Made by a program: the position numbers and the translations under genes
NCBI RefSeq assembly: GCF_016834655.1
Contig: NZ_JAENHP010000021.1
Span: 1-64,000, forward strand
Reading direction: 5' to 3'
Source of the DNA: Paractinoplanes ovalisporus
GTDB taxonomy: Bacteria > Actinomycetota > Actinomycetes > Mycobacteriales > Micromonosporaceae
Length of the DNA stretch: 64,000 nt
Part shown: in pieces, positions 54,342-64,000 of the stretch
Numbering within the stretch: position 1 is the stretch's first letter
Layout of the letters: each line of letters starts with the position of its first letter
Notes under the pieces: generated by a model
What the model saw: only the letters and a program-made list of their open reading frames with translations
Databases searched by the model: none
Told to the model about the DNA's origin: nothing

Positions 54342-54875
54342 ATGAGAACCGACGACTTCTGGGCGGTCATCAGCCGGGCGACCGCCGAACGGCCCGCCTC
54401 GCCCGCCGACGTGGCGAAACGCGCCGCGGCCGACCTGGCCACCCGCGATCCGGAAGAGATCGTGGCCTGGGGTCGGCATCTCGACAAGGTCATGGTCGCC
54501 TCCGGCACGCAGGATCTGTGGGCGGCGGCCTATCTGATCAACGGCGGCTGCTCCGAGGACGGCTTCGACAGCTTCCGCGGCTGGCTGATCGCGCACGGGC
54601 GCGACGCGGTGGCCCGCTCGGTGAAATCGCCCGACTCGCTGGCCGACGTGGCCGTGATCATGGCCGCGGCCGACACCGGTGCGGTCTTCGAGGCGGAAGA
54701 GGTGCTGTCTATCGCGGCGGAGGCCTATGCACAGGCCACGGGCTCGGAGTTTCCGGCCGGCGACCGCCCGGTGACCCGGCCCGAGGCCGCCGACCTGTGG
54801 GATTTCGACAACGAGGAGGAGATGCAGCGCCGTCTGCCCAAGCTGTCCGCGTTGTTCCTGGCCCCGCCCGACTGA
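54342..54875 (+). CDS. DUF4240 domain protein
   Basis: The 177-residue protein begins MRTDDFWAVISRA and contains LWAAAYLINGGCSEDGFDSF and FRGWLIAHGRDA, the signatures of DUF4240, a family of unknown function found often in Streptomyces and relatives. The ATG is preceded by CAGGAT with a 7-nt gap, mirroring the divergent gene's promoter. Confidence 0.88.
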   Translation: MRTDDFWAVISRATAERPASPADVAKRAAADLATRDPEEIVAWGRHLDKVMVASGTQDLWAAAYLINGGCSEDGFDSFRGWLIAHGRDAVARSVKSPDSLADVAVIMAAADTGAVFEAEEVLSIAAEAYAQATGSEFPAGDRPVTRPEAADLWDFDNEEEMQRRLPKLSALFLAPPD

Positions 54876-55054
54876 TCGGCGCCGTTCTCTGAGGCAGCAC
54901 GGGTGAGGCGTGATCCGTGTCTCCGAGGCGGCTCAGGTGCCGGCAGTGATGGTGGCGGCCTTGGGTTGCGCGGCTTGGGTTGTGCGGCCTGGGCGTGTTT
55001 GGCCGGCGGGAAACGGGGTCGAGGGAACCGGCGAGGCCCGGGAGACTCAGGGGC

Positions 55055-55984
55055 ATGGAGAGCGCTCGAGGACTGGTGACGTCGGTCAGCCGCAACGAGG
55101 TGTATTCGTTCACCAAGCCGGTGCACGACGAGATCGTGCTGGTGGCGGGGCTCGGGGTGGAGGGGGACTCGCATGCGGGGGTGCACGTGCGGCACCAGGG
55201 GCGGGTGCGGGCCGATCCGACCCAGCCGAACCTGCGGCAGGTGCACCTGATCCACGAGGAGTTGTTCACCGAGGTCGGGGCCAAGGGGTACGAGGTCCGG
55301 GCGGGCAACCTGGGCGAGAACGTGACTACCCGGGGGATCGATCTGCTCGGGCTGCCGGTGGGGACGATCCTGCGCTTCGGCGTGCGTGCCACCGGTGACT
55401 CCGTGCCTGCGTCGAGCGGTCACAGGTTGGGGGCCGGTGACTCCGCGCCTGCGTCGAGCGGCCACCAGTTGGGGGCCGGTGACTCCGCGCCTGCGTCGAG
55501 CGGTCACAGGCTGGGGGCCGGCGATCCCGGGGCTGCGTCGAGCGGCCACGCGTTGGGGGCCGGCGACTCCGTGGCCGGGGTGCGTGGTGGCGACGGGCGG
55601 CTGGCCGGTTATGACGGGGCGAGCGGGAGTGGAGTGCTCGACGGGGTGCTTGCGGCCGCGACGGCGGCGACGCTGGACGAGCCGACGGCCCGGGCTGCGG
55701 CGGCTGTCCGGGCGGCTGTGGCGCGCGAAGCCGGGGCCGTGGAAGCGCGAGGAGCCGATCCGCGGCCCGCGCTGGTGGTGGCGGGGCTCCGGAATCCGTG
55801 CGGGCAGATCAACGGGCTTCGGCCGGGGCTGTTGAAGGAGATGGTCGGCTATGACGAGGAGGGCAACCTCGTCCGCAAGGGCGGCATCATGACCGTCGTG
55901 CTGCATGGTGGGCCGGTTCGTCCGGGTGACCTGATCACGGCCGAGATGCCGCCACCGCCGTACGGGCCGCTCGAACGGGTCTGA
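55055..55984 (+). CDS. MOSC domain protein with repeat insertion
   Basis: The 309-residue protein has the MOSC layout: GVEGDSHAGVHVRHQ, VRAGNLGENVTTRGIDL, then RNPCGQINGLRPGLL and the C-terminal VVLHGGPVRPGD. The Cys in RNPC is the conserved sulfur-carrying or molybdenum-ligating residue of the family. MOSC proteins of this type are about 180-200 residues. The extra length is an insertion at about 112-236 just before the catalytic segment. It contains four 14-residue repeats (GDSAPASSGHRLGA type) and an Ala-rich helix. Substrate is unknown. The ATG at 55055 has AGGGG close upstream. Confidence 0.87.
   Translation: MESARGLVTSVSRNEVYSFTKPVHDEIVLVAGLGVEGDSHAGVHVRHQGRVRADPTQPNLRQVHLIHEELFTEVGAKGYEVRAGNLGENVTTRGIDLLGLPVGTILRFGVRATGDSVPASSGHRLGAGDSAPASSGHQLGAGDSAPASSGHRLGAGDPGAASSGHALGAGDSVAGVRGGDGRLAGYDGASGSGVLDGVLAAATAATLDEPTARAAAAVRAAVAREAGAVEARGADPRPALVVAGLRNPCGQINGLRPGLLKEMVGYDEEGNLVRKGGIMTVVLHGGPVRPGDLITAEMPPPPYGPLERV
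55394..55561. repeat. 42-bp tandem repeat, four copies, inside the MOSC gene
   Basis: Units at 55394, 55436, 55478 and 55520 are 42 bp each and nearly identical, and a partial fifth starts at 55562. The period is a multiple of three. Confidence 0.92.
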
Positions 55985-56023
55985 AAAAGCAGCGCTGGGA
56001 ATCGCGTGGTCGGGGTGCGGCGG

Positions 56024-56211
56024 CGCTGGGGGATCGCGTGCGGGCGGCGTGCGGCAACTCCGGGCGGCGCCGCTGGGAAATCGCGTGCGGGCGGTGTGTG
56101 GCAACTCCGGGCGGCGCCGCTGGGAAATCGCGTGCGGGCGGCGTGTGGCAACTCCGGGCGGCGGCGCTGGGGATCGCGTGCGGGCGGCGCGCGTCAAGTC
56201 CCTCAGGGTGT
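56024..56211. repeat. 47-bp tandem repeat, four copies, between MOSC and lepA
   Basis: Units with CGCTGGG at 56024, 56071, 56118 and 56165 are exactly 47 bp apart and share ATCGCGTGCGGGCGG and GGCAACTCCGGGCGG. A partial, shorter copy lies at 55993. Apart from this array and the lepA start region, the 380-base gap between the genes holds nothing I recognise. Confidence 0.9.
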
Positions 56212-56365
56212 CACGGGGATCGTGCGCGGGGTGGTGCGGCGCGAATCCGGGCGGGCCTGGGGAGCGCTTGTGCGGGTGTGAGTGGGGCTTTGTCGCGGGC
56301 GTGGGACGATAGATGGCGCCGGCGTGTTCGCCGGTGTCATCTCAATCTGAAGAGAACGGAAGATC

Positions 56366-58246
<1,881 letters not shown>

Positions 58247-58327
58247 GGCGGTTTGGGTTTTCGGTGACTCGGGAACTCTGGGGCTCGACGGACGCAACAC
58301 ATGCTTCGCCCCCGAGAGGAACCCCCA

Positions 58328-58603
58328 ATGACTGTCACCGGCATCATCACCGCCCTCATCGTCGGTCTCATCATCGGCGCCCTGGGCCGCCTGGTCGTAC
58401 CGGGCAAGCAGAACATCCCGATCTGGCTGACCCTGGTCATCGGTGTCGTCGCCGCCCTGCTGGGCACGGTGCTGGCCCGCGCGACCGGTGTCGCTGACAC
58501 CGCCGGTGTCGACTGGATCGAGATCCTGTTCCAGGTCGTGCTGGCCGCGATCGGTGTGGCTCTGGTCGCCGGTTACGGCGGTCGTCGTCGCATCCACCGC
58601 TGA
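58328..58603 (+). CDS. GlsB/YeaQ/YmgE-family stress-response membrane protein
   Basis: The 91-residue protein is almost entirely three transmembrane helices with the family signature IIGALGRLVVPGKQNIP. A basic GGRRRIHR tail follows. Members are induced by stress, but their role is unclear. GAGAGGAAC lies about 7 nt before the ATG. Confidence 0.92.
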   Translation: MTVTGIITALIVGLIIGALGRLVVPGKQNIPIWLTLVIGVVAALLGTVLARATGVADTAGVDWIEILFQVVLAAIGVALVAGYGGRRRIHR

Positions 58604-58648
58604 CGGCAGGCGATCACGGATCGCCGACTGATTGACTGATTCACTCGC

Positions 58649-58680
58649 GAAGCGCCGGGCCGATTTCGGTCCGGCGCTTC
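58649..58680 (+). terminator. Strong stem-loop after the glsB-like gene
   Basis: GAAGCGCCGG pairs perfectly with CCGGCGCTTC and the stem extends inward with GCCGA/TCGGT. It is 45 nt after the stop. No T-tract follows. Confidence 0.6.
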
Positions 58681-58721
58681 GTCGTCTCCGGGAGCAATGC
58701 TTCGTCGTCTCCGGGAGCAAT
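58676..58721. repeat. Perfect 23-bp direct duplication
   Basis: Two adjacent identical 23-bp copies start with GCTTCGTCGTCTCC at 58676 and 58699. The first overlaps the right arm of the preceding stem-loop. Confidence 0.9.
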
Positions 58722-59525
58722 TCCGAAGGACCACATTCAAGGGTCAAATGCCGATGTCGTAGCGGGGTGGGTGGTACAGACCGCTGCTCACGCCGAGGGC
58801 CGCGGCGGCTTTCGCTGGCCGCTGCGCGTCCAGAACGCGAAACCCACCACGGCGACGTGAGTGAGTGGTTGCGCCCAACGGCAAAACCCGGTCGGGGTGG
58901 CCGACGTCACCCGCCCACACCAGCGTTCCGGCCGGCCGCCCACCGATCGGCCGCGGCAGTAGCCCGGCCCGGGCTGGTGTGCCGACCCGACCTGGCCGGC
59001 ATTTCGCCAGTGGCCCGGTCTCGAACCGGGCCGCCTGGTCCACAGAGCACGTCGAAGCGGCGCGATGTCGACGTGAACCCGCGTTGAGGGCTCGGTCGGT
59101 GCATTCCTCGGTGAGCCCGGTGAGATCGCCGCCGCCCGCGAAGTCGCCGAGCCGCAGGCTTCTGGTCCGCAGAGCACGTCGAAGCGGCGCAATATCGACA
59201 TAAGCCCGCATTGTCGCGGTCGGCCCCGCGTCGGCGTAGGCCCGAGACCCGGATCGGCGCAGGCCCAGATCGGCACGGCCAACTTCCCCATGGGCCTGTG
59301 GACAACGCGATTTCTTGTCGGTCCCGGGGCGTGACTTAGCCCCTGACCCAGGGAGCGGGTGCGCGCCTGGGACGACCAGACCTGTGCCGGCCCTGCCTGG
59401 TGGCCGTTGCCCAGGCGGTTCCGTGACGGAACCGCCTGGCTTGTGCCGCGGCTGCCTGCATCGCCGGCACCTGATCGCACGCGCCTGGACGGCATCAGTG
59501 ACGTTCAGGAACGCTGCGGCGTGGC
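58722..59525. other. 800-bp intergenic region with direct repeat and DnaA box
   Basis: No reading frame here has motifs, a ribosome binding site or family resemblance. A direct repeat of about 53 bp occurs at 59035-59087 and 59162-59214. TGTGGACAA at 59297-59305 is a perfect actinobacterial DnaA box on the minus strand. CCCGGT-CTCGA-ACCGGG near 59014 is a hairpin that looks like a tRNA T-arm but has no tRNA around it. The region ends with the inverted repeat at 59411-59439. Confidence 0.55.
59411..59439 (-). terminator. Perfect 13-bp inverted repeat downstream of the PAS/GAF gene
   Basis: CCAGGCGGTTCCG and its exact complement are separated by TGA. It lies 87 nt after the stop of the minus-strand sensor gene and could terminate that transcript. 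A regulator binding site is the alternative. Confidence 0.5.
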
Positions 59526-61226
59526 TCAGTAGCGGAACTTGTGCTGGGCGCTCCGCCGGTTGATCCACGCCGGCAGCTCGTCGAGCTGGTCGCGGTGGGG
59601 GAGACGGTCGACCGGGTCGCCGGCGTCGGTCACGTTGCGCATCGTCACCACGAAGCCCTGGACCAGGCGGTCGGCCCGCAGGTCGCGGTAGGTGGCCTCG
59701 ACCAGGGCCTGACTGTGGTCGGGGCGGCGCAGCGCGCAGAACATCGTGCCGTCGCCGCCGGTGGTGAACGCGCGGCGGATCTGGCCGCGGTCGTCGGGGT
59801 GGACGAGGTCTTCCAGGGTGGCCAGGGGTGAGAGCTTGTCGTCGCCCAGCAGGTCGTGCAGGGCCGGACTGGCGTAGCGGATGCGCTGGTCCTCGTCGAG
59901 CACCAGCATCAGGTCGGCGGTGTTGCTGATGACGGCGCGCAGGTAGAGGTCGCTGTCGCGGCGGCCCACGGCCTCGACCAGGCTGATCCGGTCGAGGGCG
60001 AGCGCGGCCTGCCCGGCCAGCACCTCGAGCGCGTCGTGGGCGGCGGTGAGCGCGTCGCGGCGGCCGGTCAGCACGAGTGCGCCGCCGCTGGGCCGGGCCA
60101 CGGCCAGGGGTTCCAGCCAGAGCGGGCAGACGAGCGTCGTCTCCTCGCCGTCGCTCTCCCGGTCGCTGGTGAGACGCTTCAGGAAACTGGGCGAAGCCGC
60201 GGGCGGAGTGGGGGCGGGAACGTCCACCCACCAGCTGCGGGGGCGGCGGCCCGCGGGGGCGTCCGGAAGCTCCTCGGCGGCCAGCTGGCGGTCGTCGGGG
60301 GCGAAGACCACCCGGCGTACGGCGTCACCGGGGATCAGGGCGGCCACGGCGCTGCGCACCGCCTCGTCGACCGCGGGGAGGTCGGCCGCCGAGACCAGGT
60401 CGGCGCTGGCGCCGCGCAGACCCCGCTCGCGGGCCAGGGCCTGGCTGTTGAGGGTGACCGAGTCGGCCAGGCGGGTGATCGTCAGCGTCAGCGTGATGGC
60501 CCCGGCGATGGCGATCGGGAGGCCGTCGCGCACGTCGCCCTGCAACGACTCGACCAGCAGCACGACCGGCGGGGTGGCCACCGAGGCGCCGAGCAGTGCC
60601 GCCCAGCGGCCCTGCCAGTGGGGTGTGCGGGGGGTCATGGGCTGGGTCAGGCGCACCATCGACGGGTGCAGCGCGGCCAGGCCCCAGGTCACGTAGAGCA
60701 CACGGTAACCGGATTCGGCGGCCTCACCGGGGAACAGCGGGTACAGCACGTCACTGCACAGCAACCCGACGGAACCGGCCAGCAGCAGCATCGCCGAGGC
60801 GTTGCGCGGGGCCGCCAGGTTGAGCCGCACCGCCACCGCGATGAGCAGCAACGACCCGATCACGTCGGATGCCGGGATCTCGCCCATCGCGCCGTTGTCG
60901 CCGATCACGAAGACCCACACCACGAGCAGGGCGGCGCAGGCGAACGCGAGCAGGTCGATCAGCCGGGCCCGGTCGACCACCACCGAACCGCCCTGGGTGA
61001 ACTGGAGCAACGCCCCCGCCACCAGCACGAACATCGCCAGGTAGAAGCCGGTCGCGACCGCCATCTCGTCAAATGCATAAAAAACGTCTCCGATGGCCAG
61101 CACACCGATCGCGCCCGCGAGCAGCAGCCACGGCATGATCCGGGCCGGGCGGTGCCATCGCAGGCCCACAATGATCGCCGTGCAGCTGCCGGCACCCAGG
61201 AGAATCCATTCGATCGCCCTCGACAC
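59526..61226 (-). CDS. Membrane protein with GAF-like and PAS domains
   Basis: The 566-residue protein has about eight transmembrane helices in its first 240 residues, a GAF-like domain (about 265-430) and a PAS domain (about 440-545, VISNTADLMLVLDEDQRIRY). It ends with a conserved-looking INRRSAQHKFRY tail. Many relatives with this layout go on to GGDEF/EAL domains. Here there is no output domain, so it probably signals through a partner. GTG at 61226 is the start, with no obvious ribosome binding site. Confidence 0.8.
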   Translation of the reverse strand: MSRAIEWILLGAGSCTAIIVGLRWHRPARIMPWLLLAGAIGVLAIGDVFYAFDEMAVATGFYLAMFVLVAGALLQFTQGGSVVVDRARLIDLLAFACAALLVVWVFVIGDNGAMGEIPASDVIGSLLLIAVAVRLNLAAPRNASAMLLLAGSVGLLCSDVLYPLFPGEAAESGYRVLYVTWGLAALHPSMVRLTQPMTPRTPHWQGRWAALLGASVATPPVVLLVESLQGDVRDGLPIAIAGAITLTLTITRLADSVTLNSQALARERGLRGASADLVSAADLPAVDEAVRSAVAALIPGDAVRRVVFAPDDRQLAAEELPDAPAGRRPRSWWVDVPAPTPPAASPSFLKRLTSDRESDGEETTLVCPLWLEPLAVARPSGGALVLTGRRDALTAAHDALEVLAGQAALALDRISLVEAVGRRDSDLYLRAVISNTADLMLVLDEDQRIRYASPALHDLLGDDKLSPLATLEDLVHPDDRGQIRRAFTTGGDGTMFCALRRPDHSQALVEATYRDLRADRLVQGFVVTMRNVTDAGDPVDRLPHRDQLDELPAWINRRSAQHKFRY

Positions 61227-61338
61227 GTGTTACTTCGTACCAGGGCAGTAGCTGTCTGTCCATGTCGGTGTATACGCTACGCAACCGCGTACTCGAATCG
61301 TTCGTCATCACTGCCGGTAACCGATGACGGCGCCGGAA

Positions 61339-61359
61339 GTTTCGGACAAGGGCCGAAAC
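61339..61359 (-). terminator. Hairpin after the 61366 gene
   Basis: GTTTCGG and CCGAAAC form a perfect 7-bp stem with a 7-nt loop just past the minus-strand stop. No T-tract is present. Confidence 0.4.
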
Positions 61360-61365
61360 GGGAAG

Positions 61366-62226
61366 TCAGCTGAACACTTCGGCAACGACCCGGTCGGTGA
61401 CCGCGCCACCGTCCGCGGTCACCGCCTGCCATCGGCCGTCGGGCGCGTGCCATTCGCGGTCGCCGAAACGTACCCGTTCGAGGCCGGTTGCTGACGCATG
61501 AGCCACCAACCAGTGGGCGTATCGCCATCCGGAGCTGGCGTTACTGACCTTGACAGTGAGCCCGCCGTCCTGTTTGGCGGTCGCCGACTCGGGCAGGCCC
61601 TTGCCCCAGTCGAGACGCAGGCTCTGGATGAGCGCCGCGGCCGCCGCCGTGCCGCGCAGCACCGGTGAGCCGCTCACGCTGCATTCCACGGCCGAGGTCG
61701 CGCGACCGGTGAGGGCCCGCGCCAGCACGGCGGACTCGTCGGCCCATTTCTCGTACGCATTGGGGTAGGCCGACCGCTGCACCTTCTGCGCGGCGTCGGT
61801 GACCCGCATCTTCTGGTAGCCCTTGACCTTCTTGAGCGACGAGTAGAACTTGTCGGCCGCGTAGCGCGGGTCCTTGATCTGCTCGATCGTTCCCCAGCCC
61901 TGGCTGGGCCGCTGCTGGAAGAGGCCGACCGAGTCGCGGTCGCCGTCGTCGAGGTTCTCGAGCTTGGATTCCTGGAAGGCGGTGGCCAGGGCGATCACCA
62001 CCGCCCGCTCGGGCATGCCCTTGCGCAGGCCCACGGCGGTGATCGTCGCCGCGTTGGCCATCTGGACGTAGTCGAGGGTGACCTCACCGTCGGCCCGGAC
62101 GGTGCACTCCGGGCCGATGGTGGGCAGCTTGAGGCCACCGGAGAACGTGCGGACGACGACGAACACACCGAGCGCACCGACGAGCGCGACAATCGCGAGC
62201 GCCGCCACGATCGGTTTTTTCCGCAC
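61366..62226 (-). CDS. Membrane-anchored protein with lysozyme-like fold
   Basis: The 286-residue protein has a basic N-terminus (VRKKPIVAALAIVALV) with one signal-anchor helix. Its extracytoplasmic domain has IALATAFQESKLENLDDGD and DSVGLFQQRPSQGWG. This matches a family of actinobacterial exported proteins related to lytic transglycosylases; the Glu in FQES is the likely catalytic residue. It may act on peptidoglycan. I chose the GTG at 62226 because GGGGAG lies about 5 nt upstream. TACTCT at 62262-62267 (minus strand) would give a leader of about 30 nt. A TTG at 62262 would overlap that -10 box. Confidence 0.78.
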   Translation of the reverse strand: MRKKPIVAALAIVALVGALGVFVVVRTFSGGLKLPTIGPECTVRADGEVTLDYVQMANAATITAVGLRKGMPERAVVIALATAFQESKLENLDDGDRDSVGLFQQRPSQGWGTIEQIKDPRYAADKFYSSLKKVKGYQKMRVTDAAQKVQRSAYPNAYEKWADESAVLARALTGRATSAVECSVSGSPVLRGTAAAAALIQSLRLDWGKGLPESATAKQDGGLTVKVSNASSGWRYAHWLVAHASATGLERVRFGDREWHAPDGRWQAVTADGGAVTDRVVAEVFS

Positions 62227-62291
62227 CCGCACTCCCCGGTCCGTTGTTCGTTCAGGCGACAAGAGTAGACAACGAGGTCACCCGGATAGCG

Positions 62292-63053
62292 TCACCCTTG
62301 CGGGACCCAGTTCGCGGGCCGTTTCGCGCGAAGGGCGGCCATTCCTTCCTGGCCCTCGGCCGAACGGAAGTAGCCGGCCGACCGCGAGCTCAGCTCGTCC
62401 AGTTCGGCGCGGATCGGCGTACGGCGGAGAAGCTGTTTGGCCCCGGCGAGCGCGAGCGGGCCGCCCCGCACCAGGCTGTCGCAGTAACGACGTACGGCGT
62501 CGTCCAGGTCGTCCGCCTCCACCGCGGCGCTGACCAGGCCGATCTCGGCTGCCCGGCTGCCGTCGAAGACGTCGCCGGTGAGGTAGAGCTCGGCGGCCGC
62601 GCGCGGGGCCAGGCGGGGCAGCACGGTCGCGCTGATCACGGCCGGGATCACGCCCAGGCGCACCTCGGAGAACGCGAAGGTCGCCTCGCGCGCGCAGACG
62701 GCTATGTCGGCCGCCGCGATCAGGCCGAGACCGCCCGCGCGGGCCGGGCCGGCGATCCGGGCCACGACCGGCTTGGGGAACTCCCAGAGCGCGGCCAGCA
62801 CGTCGGCGATCATCTCGGCCGGGACCCGGCCGTTCGCGCGGGCCTCGGCGGTCTCCTTCAGGTCGGCGCCCGAGCAGAAGACCGGCCCGGTGTGCGAGAG
62901 CACCACCGCCCGTACGGAGGATTCGGTCAGCGCCTCGGTGAGCGCGTCGAGCAGCTCACGCATCAGGGGAGTGGACAGGGCGTTGCGGTTCGCGGGGGAG
63001 TCCAGGGTCATGGTGGTCACCCCGGCGTCGGTGACGGTACGGACCAGAGCCAT
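62292..63053 (-). CDS. Enoyl-CoA hydratase/isomerase family protein
   Basis: The 253-residue crotonase-fold protein has the oxyanion-hole segment SGADLKETAEARANG and the second segment GPARAGGLGLIAAADIAVCA. The family hydrates enoyl-CoA or catalyses related steps; the exact substrate is not clear. The ATG at 63053 follows TAGGGT-N6 on the minus strand, so it is leaderless. It is divergent from hemW with 36 bp between the start codons. Confidence 0.9.
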   Translation of the reverse strand: MALVRTVTDAGVTTMTLDSPANRNALSTPLMRELLDALTEALTESSVRAVVLSHTGPVFCSGADLKETAEARANGRVPAEMIADVLAALWEFPKPVVARIAGPARAGGLGLIAAADIAVCAREATFAFSEVRLGVIPAVISATVLPRLAPRAAAELYLTGDVFDGSRAAEIGLVSAAVEADDLDDAVRRYCDSLVRGGPLALAGAKQLLRRTPIRAELDELSSRSAGYFRSAEGQEGMAALRAKRPANWVPQG

Positions 63054-63059
63054 GGCGGA

Positions 63060-63065
63060 ACCCTA
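63060..63065 (-). promoter_or_regulatory. -10 box TAGGGT, leaderless start of the enoyl-CoA hydratase gene
   Basis: TAGGGT on the minus strand is followed by TCCGCC (6 nt) and the ATG at 63053. Confidence 0.65.
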
Positions 63066-63077
63066 ACCGGGAGCGTG

Positions 63078-63083
63078 CACACT
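63078..63083 (+). promoter_or_regulatory. Possible -10 box CACACT of hemW
   Basis: CACACT is followed by 6 nt and the ATG at 63090. The first base departs from the TANNNT pattern, so support is weaker than at the other leaderless genes. Confidence 0.4.
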
Positions 63084-63089
63084 TGACGG

Positions 63090-64000
63090 ATGGCCGGCGC
63101 TCTTCCCGATGGTGAACCCGTCCCGCTCGACGGGTCCCTCCCTCCCGCGGCGACGGCGGCTGTCGGAAAAAACGGATTCGCGGTGTACGTCCACGTGCCG
63201 TTCTGCGCGAGCCGGTGCGGCTACTGCGACTTCAACACGTACACGTCCAGCGAGCTGGGCGGCGGCGCGTCGCGCGAGACGTACGCCGACACCGTGCTGC
63301 AGGAGCTCAAACTCGTGACAAACGTGATCAAACCGCCGAAAGTCGACACGGTGTTCTTCGGCGGCGGCACGCCGACCCTGCTCGCGGCGGACGACCTCGG
63401 GCGCATCCTGGCCGGCATCGACGACGCCTGGGGCCTGGCGCCCGGGGCCGAGGTCACGACCGAGGCCAACCCCGAGTCGGTCGACCCGGAATACCTGCGC
63501 CGCCTCCGCGGGCACGGCTTCAACCGGATCTCGCTCGGCATGCAGTCGGCCGCGCCCGGTGTCCTGCGGATCCTCGACCGCAAACACACCGCGGGTCGTG
63601 CCCCGCAGGCGGCCCGGGAGGCCCGCGAGGCCGGCTTCGAGCACGTCAACCTCGACCTGATCTACGGCACGCCTGGTGAGACGGCCGACGACTTCGCCCG
63701 GTCGCTGCGGGCGGTGGTCGACTCGGGCGTCGACCACGTCAGCGCATACGCCCTGATCGTCGAGGACGGCACCCGGATGGCGGGCCGGATGCGGCGCGGG
63801 GAGATCCCGTACCCGTCCGACGACGTGGCCGCCGACCGCTATCTCGCCGCCGAGGCCGCGCTCAGCGAGGCCGGCTTCGGGTGGTACGAGGTCTCCAACT
63901 GGGCCACGAGCGACGAGGCCCGTTGCCGGCACAACCTGCTCTATTGGACCGGCGCCGACTGGTGGGGGCTCGGGCCGGGCGCACACAGCCACGTCGGCGG
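63090..64000 (+). CDS. hemW: HemW-like radical SAM protein, 3' end outside window
   Basis: The visible 303 residues include the radical SAM cluster CASRCGYCDF near residue 42-51, VFFGGGTPTLL, EANPESVDPEYL and GMQSAAPGVLRILDRKHT. These define the HemN/HemW family. Its position downstream of lepA, as in many bacteria, favours HemW, a heme chaperone, over true coproporphyrinogen dehydrogenase HemN. The ATG at 63090 begins MAGALPDGEPVPLDG. The frame is open to the window edge. Confidence 0.93.
   Translation, partial: MAGALPDGEPVPLDGSLPPAATAAVGKNGFAVYVHVPFCASRCGYCDFNTYTSSELGGGASRETYADTVLQELKLVTNVIKPPKVDTVFFGGGTPTLLAADDLGRILAGIDDAWGLAPGAEVTTEANPESVDPEYLRRLRGHGFNRISLGMQSAAPGVLRILDRKHTAGRAPQAAREAREAGFEHVNLDLIYGTPGETADDFARSLRAVVDSGVDHVSAYALIVEDGTRMAGRMRRGEIPYPSDDVAADRYLAAEAALSEAGFGWYEVSNWATSDEARCRHNLLYWTGADWWGLGPGAHSHVG

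Noticed and set aside
59005..59022. Hairpin resembling a tRNA T-arm (GGTTCGAGACC on the minus strand)
   Set aside because: No matching acceptor stem, D-arm or anticodon arm is found at the right distances on either strand.
58788..59495. 235-codon open frame on the minus strand in the 58.7-59.5 kb gap
   Set aside because: It runs through the direct repeat and the inverted repeat, has an erratic Arg/Pro composition, and lacks a ribosome binding site and recognisable motifs.

Overview
The window is high-GC actinobacterial chromosome, most likely from the Micromonosporaceae (Actinoplanes-like). Evidence: strong GC bias at third codon positions, GTG and TTG starts, many leaderless promoters of the form TANNNT-N6-start, an actinobacterial translational T-box before ileS, and gene content typical of that family. 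I see no CRISPR array, insertion sequence, prophage, integrase, rRNA or tRNA gene.

Backbone. The order valS-folC-DUF4233-ndk ... rne-rplU-rpmA-obg ... nadD-rsfS-gpgP-like-degV-comEA-comEC-holA-rpsT-lepA-hemW follows, from memory, the same order as the Mycobacterium tuberculosis block from about Rv2448c to Rv2388c. The window is therefore a conserved housekeeping block with lineage-specific genes spliced in. Translation is heavily represented (valS, ileS, trpS, rplU, rpmA, rpsT, lepA, rsfS, obg).

Layout. 0-1 kb: a five-copy repeat array and a membrane protein with a CxWADHGS motif. 1-10.3 kb: valS-folC-DUF4233, a GNAT gene and a giant disordered VOC fusion on the other strand, then ndk. 10.3-14 kb: an ABC-2 exporter (ATPase and two permeases) with a divergent-style ArsR-like regulator upstream on the same strand. 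14-15.2 kb: a phoD-type gene broken by an internal deletion. 15.2-22 kb: T-box-ileS, plsC, an FeS photolyase-like gene and a paralogue of the first CxWADHGS protein. 22-25.9 kb: an rsbQ-rsbP-rsbV-like energy-stress module in which phosphatase and kinase domains share one polypeptide. 25.9-35 kb: a two-gene radical-SAM pair, RNase E/G, a lipoprotein, L21, L27 and Obg. 35-40.3 kb: GNAT, trpS with a Trp leader-peptide attenuator, pepN, and a hybrid histidine kinase without a sensor domain. 40.3-52.4 kb: nadD, rsfS, gpgP-like, lipoprotein, degV, DUF1444-like, prmC-like, comEA, comEC, GNAT, holA. 52.4-64 kb: rpsT, a phosphotransferase, DUF4240, MOSC, lepA, glsB-like, a PAS/GAF membrane protein, a lysozyme-fold exported protein, an enoyl-CoA hydratase and the start of hemW.

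What stands out. (1) The RsbQ/RsbP/STAS stress module with no sigma factor beside it. (2) A classical attenuation layout before trpS that includes an 11-codon ORF with tandem Trp codons. (3) Many short tandem repeats, 24-47 bp long, both between genes and in frame inside otherwise conserved proteins (VOC, ComEA, GNAT, MOSC). (4) Two CxWADHGS paralogues of unknown function. (5) The broken phoD. Nothing here is a clear new defence or biosynthetic system.
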